From Pseudomonadaceae bacterium UBA5811 (GTDB lineage Bacteria > Pseudomonadota > Gammaproteobacteria > Pseudomonadales > Pseudomonadaceae), in assembly GCA_002417905.1 (NCBI GenBank), contig DIDB01000018.1, positions 1 to 13,405 of the forward strand: DNA of 13,405 nt, in the 5' to 3' direction. The notes under the pieces are model-generated. The model was given only the letters and a program-made list of their open reading frames with translations. It was not told where the DNA came from and ran no database searches. The position numbers and the translations under genes were made by a program. Below are positions 6,019-13,405 of this stretch, piece by piece; positions within the stretch are counted from its first letter, which is position 1, and each line of letters opens with the position of its first letter.

Positions 6019-6406
6019 AAAACGTAACAAGAAGAACCGGAACAAAAAGTATGCGGAGTATGGTCATGAGCAGGCCGGTGGTTACGGTTATGCCCAGGGC
6101 AGGGAAAACCGGCCGGCTGCCGCCTGGGAGGGGCAGGTTCCGGAAGATGCCCTGATGGCCGGACTGGCGGGTGCCGGAGCGCTGTCCGGCCTGCCAGATT
6201 TTCTCCGTTCCCGGCACACGGAGCAGTTTCTGCTGGGGCTGGTGGCAGGCGGTGCGGTGGCCTGGCTGCTGACCGATGAGGAGCTGCGGGGCAAGCTGCT
6301 GAAACTGGGCATGAAGCTGTATGGCTCGGTAGCAGGCAGTGTCGAGGAACTCAAGGAGCAGCTGGCTGATGTCCGGGCCGAGCTGGAAGCGGAACAGCAC
6401 GCCTAG
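6011..6406 (+). CDS. Small membrane protein with basic N-terminus and C-terminal coiled coil, 131 aa
   Basis: No specific family recognised; the layout recalls YtxH-like proteins. The first 13 residues hold eight Lys/Arg, followed by a Gly/Tyr-rich stretch, a Gly/Ala segment (LMAGLAGAGALSGLP, 48-62), a membrane segment (FLLGLVAGGAVAWLL, 73-87) with the GLVxGG motif shared in the operon, and a Glu-rich helix at about 104-130 likely to form a coiled coil. The start ATG at 6011 lies inside the end of the previous gene with GGGAG nine bases upstream; a longer frame from 5954 is rejected because it would run deep into that gene and has a Cys/Trp-rich shadow sequence. The basic head could bind lipid head groups, RNA or iron phosphate. 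It is the last small gene before the ATPase, 18 bases away. Confidence 0.75.
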   Translation: MSKKRNKKNRNKKYAEYGHEQAGGYGYAQGRENRPAAAWEGQVPEDALMAGLAGAGALSGLPDFLRSRHTEQFLLGLVAGGAVAWLLTDEELRGKLLKLGMKLYGSVAGSVEELKEQLADVRAELEAEQHA

Positions 6407-6411
6407 CATAC

Positions 6412-6420
6412 AGGGAGGAG
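6412..6420 (+). promoter_or_regulatory. Ribosome-binding site that supports a TTG start for the ATPase gene
   Basis: AGGGAGGAG lies with its GGAGG core six bases before the TTG at 6425, an ideal spacing. The first ATG in frame (6467) has no such site and is 48 bases from this one. Confidence 0.6.
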
Positions 6421-6424
6421 GCCG

Positions 6425-8569
6425 TTGTCCGGCGGGTCTTTCCCGCCGGACTTCCGGGCCATTTTGATGAAACAGTCATGGTTTTTCCGGCTGGAGGTGT
6501 GCCATGCGACAGCCCGGCGCATCCGTTTCCGTTATGCCTGTCATGAGCCCCGGGCTGCCGGGCTGATCATGCCGGCCATTACCCGGCTGCCGGGGGTGAC
6601 CGGCGTCCGGATCAATACGGCTATCCGCAGTCTGGTAATTGATTTTGATCCGGCCATAACTGGAGAGGCGGCCCTGGTGATGGCCATTCGGGGGCTGTCA
6701 CCGCCGGCCCATCAGGGATCGGCAGGAACCCCGGAAGCCTCATTGAGCAATGTGGCGCTGAGTGGCACGGCCCTGCTGGCCGTGCGGGGTTTGCAACCTG
6801 GCCTGCAGGCTCCGGCTGCCCTGATGGCGGCGGTGCCGGTATTTGCCGGGGCCATGGATGACTTTATCCGTCAGGGCATTACCTCCCACGTGCTGGAGGC
6901 CCTGGCAGTGGCCATTTCCATTGGCCGCCGGGATTTTCTGGCCGCCAATACCACGGCCTTTCTGCTGGCTCTGGGGGAATATCTGGAGCACTCCATCGAG
7001 CAGCGCTCGGATGGTCTGCTGAAAAGCCTGTTGCGGCCGGCGGTGGATGAGGTCTGGGTGGAGCGGGATGGCCAGGAAGTGCAGATTGGCAATCTGGAAG
7101 TCCGGGCCGGCGATACGGTGATTGCTGCCACGGGCCGGGTAATTGCGGTTGATGGCACGGTTCTGGGCGGTACGGCGCTGGTCAATGAGTCCACCATGAC
7201 CGGCGAGAGTGTTCCGGTCACCCGGCAGCGGGGCGACCGGGTGCTGGCCGGGACGCTGGTGGAGGAGGGGCGCCTGCGGATCTACGCCGAGCAGGTGGGA
7301 GACCAGGCGGCTGCGGCGCGGATTGCGGATTTTGTCGGCCAGTCGCTGGAGAGCCGGAGTGGGACCCAGCTGCAGGCTTCGCGGCTGGCCGACCGGCTGG
7401 TGCCGATGGTGCTGGGGCTGGCCGGGCTGACTTGGCTGTTTTCCCGGGATGGTGCCCGGGTCAGTGCGGTTCTGCAGGCCGACTATTCCTGTGCCCTGAA
7501 GCTGGCTACACCGGTGGCGTTCAAGTCGGCCATGTACCGGGCCGGGAAAGCCATGATTCTGGTCAAGACCGCCAGTGCCCTGGAGCGGCTGGCGGAAGTG
7601 GATACCTTTGTTTTTGACAAGACCGGTACCCTGACCCAAGGCGTATTGCAGGTGACCGACTCTGTGGCTCTGGCCGATGATTACACGGCGGAGGATCTGC
7701 TGAATCTGGCTGCCTCAGTTGAGGAGCATTATGTGCATCCGCTGGCTCTGGCGGTGGTCCGGGCTGCGCACCGGCAACCCCATTACCAGCACTTCAGTCA
7801 TAAGGAAGTGGAGTTTGTGGTGGCGCATGGTGTGGCCAGTACCATTGATCAGCAGCGGGTAGTGGTCGGGTCGCGGCATTTTGTCGAAGAGGATGAGGGC
7901 ATTGCGGTTGCTCCTCATGAGGCGACCATCGCCCGGCTGCTCCATGAGGGCAAGACGCTGCTGTATATCGGCTACGGCCAGCGGCTGATTGGCATTCTGG
8001 CCCTGAAAGACCAGCTGCGGCCCGATGCGGCTGAAACCCTGCAGGCTTTACGTCGCCAGGGCGTTCGCCGGCTGGTGATGCTGACCGGGGATCATCCGGA
8101 GCGGGCCTGGGCCATGGCCGAGCAGCTGGGGCTGGATGAGGTGCATGCGGGTCTGCTGCCAGAGGACAAGGCCGGAATTCTGCGGCAGCTGTCTGAAACT
8201 GGCTGCCAGATGGCCTTTGTGGGTGATGGTGTCAATGATGCTCCGGCCCTGACCGGTGCCCGGGTGGGTATTGCCATGCACAATGGGGCGGATATCGCCC
8301 GGCTAGCTTCGGATATTGCCCTGCTGAAGGATGATCTGGCGCTGGTAGCCAGAGCCCACGAGCTGGCTCTGGCTACCCGCCGGCTGATCCAGCGGAATTT
8401 TCAGTATACGGTTGGCGTCAACTCGGCCATTCTGCTGGGCGCGGCCCTGGGCCGCCTGAGTCCGGTTGCAGCTTCAATGCTGCATAATGGCAGCACCATT
8501 GGCATCCTGTTGCGGGCCCTGCTGGGCGCAGGCCTGCCCCGGACACCATCTGCCGGTTCAGGACAGTAG
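6425..8569 (+). CDS. fezB: P1B-type (P1B-6-like, FezB-type) metal-transporting ATPase, 714 aa
   Basis: A membrane ATPase that moves a transition metal, by family probably iron, across a membrane. All core P-type motifs are present (numbered from the ATG at 6467): TGES 245-248 in the actuator domain, DKTGTLT 384-390 with the phosphorylated Asp384, HP at 424-425, TGDH 540-543 and GDGVND 586-591. The ion-path motif is YSCALKLATP (Cys342) instead of CPC, and the last helices carry MLHNGSTIG. The N-terminus has an HMA-like region without CxxC; instead it reads CHATARRIRFR with RxRxR at residues 18-22, matching the motif in the first operon gene. These features fit the P1B-6 ATPase FezB of ferrosomes as I recall it. 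The TTG at 6425 has the good ribosome-binding site; the ATG at 6467 (700 aa) remains possible because a strong hairpin lies between. The stop overlaps the convergent GNAT gene by 12 bases. Confidence 0.88.
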   Translation: MSGGSFPPDFRAILMKQSWFFRLEVCHATARRIRFRYACHEPRAAGLIMPAITRLPGVTGVRINTAIRSLVIDFDPAITGEAALVMAIRGLSPPAHQGSAGTPEASLSNVALSGTALLAVRGLQPGLQAPAALMAAVPVFAGAMDDFIRQGITSHVLEALAVAISIGRRDFLAANTTAFLLALGEYLEHSIEQRSDGLLKSLLRPAVDEVWVERDGQEVQIGNLEVRAGDTVIAATGRVIAVDGTVLGGTALVNESTMTGESVPVTRQRGDRVLAGTLVEEGRLRIYAEQVGDQAAAARIADFVGQSLESRSGTQLQASRLADRLVPMVLGLAGLTWLFSRDGARVSAVLQADYSCALKLATPVAFKSAMYRAGKAMILVKTASALERLAEVDTFVFDKTGTLTQGVLQVTDSVALADDYTAEDLLNLAASVEEHYVHPLALAVVRAAHRQPHYQHFSHKEVEFVVAHGVASTIDQQRVVVGSRHFVEEDEGIAVAPHEATIARLLHEGKTLLYIGYGQRLIGILALKDQLRPDAAETLQALRRQGVRRLVMLTGDHPERAWAMAEQLGLDEVHAGLLPEDKAGILRQLSETGCQMAFVGDGVNDAPALTGARVGIAMHNGADIARLASDIALLKDDLALVARAHELALATRRLIQRNFQYTVGVNSAILLGAALGRLSPVAASMLHNGSTIGILLRALLGAGLPRTPSAGSGQ
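6427..6451 (+). other. Strong hairpin at the start of fezB
   Basis: A perfect 10-bp GC-rich stem (6427-6436 with 6442-6451, loop TCTTT) begins on the last base of the TTG start codon and directly follows the ribosome-binding site. In the mRNA it could slow initiation and set the ratio of ATPase to the small proteins, or, if the ATG at 6467 is used, lie in the leader. No T-run follows, so it is not a typical terminator. Confidence 0.6.
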
Positions 8570-8983
8570 GCATTGCATTTCAACGTGGGGCATGCCCGCG
8601 TCCAGATACTCCCCGCTGGTTACCTGAAAGCCCAGCCTCTGGTAAAACGGAATGGCCTGGGTCTGGGCAGACAGGATGGCCCTGGGCAGGTGCAGCTGTC
8701 TGGCCTGTTGCAGGGCAGCCTGCATCAGGCTCAGACCAATGCCCTGGTGGCGCCAGTCCCGCAGGACCGCCACCCGGCCAATATGGCCGTCTGCCAGCAG
8801 GCGGGCGGTGCCTACGGCAAATTCGCCCTCAAAGGCCAGAAAATGAATGGCGTGGGCATCTTCTGCATCCCACTCCAGTTCGGGCGGTACAGCCTGCTCG
8901 GCAATAAACACGCGCTCCCGGATCCGGCGCAGTTCCGTATGGTCCTGCTGCCAGCTGGTCCGGCGTACTTCCGGATCATTCAC
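8558..8983 (-). CDS. GNAT-family N-acetyltransferase, 141 aa
   Basis: A small acetyl-CoA-dependent acetyltransferase of unknown substrate. The acetyl-CoA loop is RHQGIG (residues 78-83), followed by the helix LSLMQAALQQAR and the closing FYQRLGF block typical of GNAT enzymes. The early RVFIAEQAVPPELEWD motif places it in the ElaA/YjcF-like branch. The GTG at 8983 is chosen because GGAG lies seven bases upstream; the TTG at 8989 is too close. Its start overlaps the roxA stop by eight bases, so the two are cotranscribed, and its stop overlaps fezB tail to tail. I recall a GNAT gene in the same place near purB in Pseudomonas, so it probably belongs to the conserved block and not to the fez-like operon. 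Confidence 0.87.
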   Translation of the reverse strand: MNDPEVRRTSWQQDHTELRRIRERVFIAEQAVPPELEWDAEDAHAIHFLAFEGEFAVGTARLLADGHIGRVAVLRDWRHQGIGLSLMQAALQQARQLHLPRAILSAQTQAIPFYQRLGFQVTSGEYLDAGMPHVEMQCLLS

Positions 8984-10142
8984 TGGCAAACTCCAGGCTG
9001 CCCTGGCGGAGCAGCTCGGTAATCAGGGTCAGGGCTTCCGGGTCTTCCAGCCAGGCCGCCAGATTGTCTGCATACAGGGCCGGGGCAGAGCAGAGCAGCC
9101 CGAGCAGCGGACCGAGGCGCGGGGAGAGCAGGCGGCTCTGGCCGCCTGCGAATAGCAGCGGGCCAAGGTCAATCTCGGCCCATGCCAGCCGCGAGGCAGG
9201 ATTGCGGGCCAGCAGGGCGCCGTCGGCAATGGCCCGCCGCAGGCCGGCCTCGCTGATCTCCTGTCCGGCCAGCTGTTCCGGGTAGCGTGGCTCGGTCATA
9301 AACTGGCCAAACCAGCTGAGCAGCAGCCGGTCATCATCCAGACTCTGCTGGATCAGGGTTTTCAGGCGCAGGACTGCATCGCCGGTAATTTTATGGGAAT
9401 CTCCGGCCGGCTGCAGGTCCGGGTCGGTATAACGCTGTTCGTCTGGCAGGAACTCCGCCAGAAAATCGCTGAAATGGGTGAGTACTTCGGCTGCGCTCGG
9501 AGCCCGGAAGCCCAGGGACCAGGTCATGCACTCGTCTTCAGCCGTGCCAAAGTGGGCGAGGCAGGGTGGCAGGTACAGCAGGTCACCCGGGGCCAGAACC
9601 CATTCGTCCTCATTCTGGAATTCGGCGAGGATCCGCAGGTCCGGGTGGTCCAGCAGGGGGCTGCTGCCATCGCAGACCGGGCCGATCCGCCAGCGGCGGT
9701 GGCCCTGGGCCTGGAGCAGGAACACGTCGTAGTTGTCGTAGTGGGGGCCGACGCCACCCCCTGGAGCGGCATAGCTGATCATGATGTCATCCATGCGCCA
9801 CTGGGGCAGGAAGCGGAAGCGCTCCTTGAGCCCGGCCACTTCGGGAACCCACTGGTCAACGGCCTGGACCAGCAGGGTCCAGTGGCTTTCGGGCAGCTGC
9901 TGGTAGGTGTCTTCGGCGAAAGGCCCATGGCGCAGTTCCCAGGGCGTCTGGCCCTGTTCAAGGATCAGCCGGGACTCAACGTCTTCCTCCAGGGAAAGTC
10001 CAGCCAGCTCGTCGGCTGAAATCGGGCTCTGGAAGCCGGGGATGGCCTGACGGACCAGCAGGGGTTTTTTCTGCCAGTAGTCGCGGAGAAAGGTCTGGGC
10101 ACTGAGGCCACCCAGCAGCTGGAGAGGTTGTCCAGAAACCAT
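8976..10142 (-). CDS. roxA: Ribosomal protein uL16 3-hydroxylase RoxA (YcfD-type JmjC oxygenase), 388 aa
   Basis: A cytosolic Fe(II)/2-oxoglutarate oxygenase of the JmjC/cupin type; E. coli YcfD hydroxylates an arginine of ribosomal protein L16. The metal triad is visible: His134 and Asp136 in GPHYDNYDVFLLQ and His197 in LPPCLAHFG, at spacing like the E. coli enzyme. The N-terminal FLRDYWQKKPLLVRQA block and the winged-helix C-terminal part, with FGQFMTEPRYP, also fit, and the length is close to the family norm. The ATG at 10142 has AGGGA seven bases upstream. It lies 41 bases downstream of purB and overlaps the GNAT gene at its 3' end, so it is probably in one operon with both. Confidence 0.93.
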   Translation of the reverse strand: MVSGQPLQLLGGLSAQTFLRDYWQKKPLLVRQAIPGFQSPISADELAGLSLEEDVESRLILEQGQTPWELRHGPFAEDTYQQLPESHWTLLVQAVDQWVPEVAGLKERFRFLPQWRMDDIMISYAAPGGGVGPHYDNYDVFLLQAQGHRRWRIGPVCDGSSPLLDHPDLRILAEFQNEDEWVLAPGDLLYLPPCLAHFGTAEDECMTWSLGFRAPSAAEVLTHFSDFLAEFLPDEQRYTDPDLQPAGDSHKITGDAVLRLKTLIQQSLDDDRLLLSWFGQFMTEPRYPEQLAGQEISEAGLRRAIADGALLARNPASRLAWAEIDLGPLLFAGGQSRLLSPRLGPLLGLLCSAPALYADNLAAWLEDPEALTLITELLRQGSLEFASE

Positions 10143-10183
10143 GGATGTATCCCTGCGTTGATGGTGAAGGCCGGGCGGGCCGG

Positions 10184-13354
<3,171 letters not shown>

Positions 13355-13405
13355 TCAAAGAATCATGGAAAGAGGATAGCGGTGCCCGGCCAGATACTGT
13401 CTGAT
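13355..13405 (-). CDS. nudJ: C-terminal end of a NUDIX hydrolase (NudJ-type), truncated by window edge
   Basis: Sixteen codons plus TGA are present, reading IRQYLAGHRYPLSMIL. This closely resembles the IRCYQSGQRYPLEMI segment of E. coli NudJ as I remember it, a hydrolase of thiamine pyrophosphate precursors, and nudJ commonly lies just upstream of mnmA. The catalytic NUDIX box is outside the window. The stop lies 15 bases before the mnmA TTG start, so the two are likely cotranscribed. The fragment is short, so the call leans on position as well as sequence. Confidence 0.65.
   Translation of the reverse strand: MRQYLAGHRYPLSMIL

Noticed and set aside
5954..6406. Longer form of the 131-residue protein starting at 5954
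   Set aside because: It would overlap the previous gene by 65 bases and adds a Cys/Trp shadow sequence, while the ATG at 6011 has a ribosome-binding site and a typical coupled overlap.

Overview
The window comes from a gammaproteobacterium with a GC-rich genome, probably close to the Pseudomonadales/Oceanospirillales. The evidence is a 531-residue isocitrate lyase of the Pseudomonas type and a minus-strand run nudJ-mnmA-hflD-purB-roxA-GNAT, an order I recall from pseudomonads. The species cannot be named from this sequence. No rRNA, tRNA, CRISPR array, integrase or insertion sequence was seen.

Layout: (1) 2-805, the 3' end of tamB (+), with two long G-runs at its left edge. (2) 881-2476, aceA (-), ending in a strong intrinsic terminator. 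(3) 2477-2884, about 400 bases with no convincing gene but several dyads. (4) 2885-3688, an exported secretin-N-like protein (-), divergent from a DsbB-like membrane protein at 3807-4280 (+). (5) 4370-8569, a tight six-gene plus-strand operon. (6) 8558-13405, conserved housekeeping genes on the minus strand: GNAT acetyltransferase, roxA, purB, hflD, mnmA and the last codons of nudJ.

The centre of interest is the six-gene operon. It encodes an HMA-like protein with an RxRxR motif instead of CxxC, a membrane-anchored ferritin-like protein, three small glycine-rich membrane proteins, and a P1B-type ATPase with an N-terminal RxRxR motif and a YSCALKLATP membrane motif. This matches the six-gene fez (ferrosome) operons described in Shewanella and Rhodopseudomonas as I remember them, where FezB is a P1B-6 ATPase. 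The likely product is a lipid-bounded iron-storage organelle: the ATPase would pump iron into a vesicle, and the small proteins and ferritin-like protein would shape the membrane or handle the iron. A plausible sigma-70 promoter with an overlapping weak Fur-like sequence precedes the operon.

The second notable point is mnmA. Its reading frame is intact over 366 codons except for one in-frame TAG at codon 261, where the family normally has a lysine. This is a nonsense mutation, a sequencing error, or a site read through or restarted.
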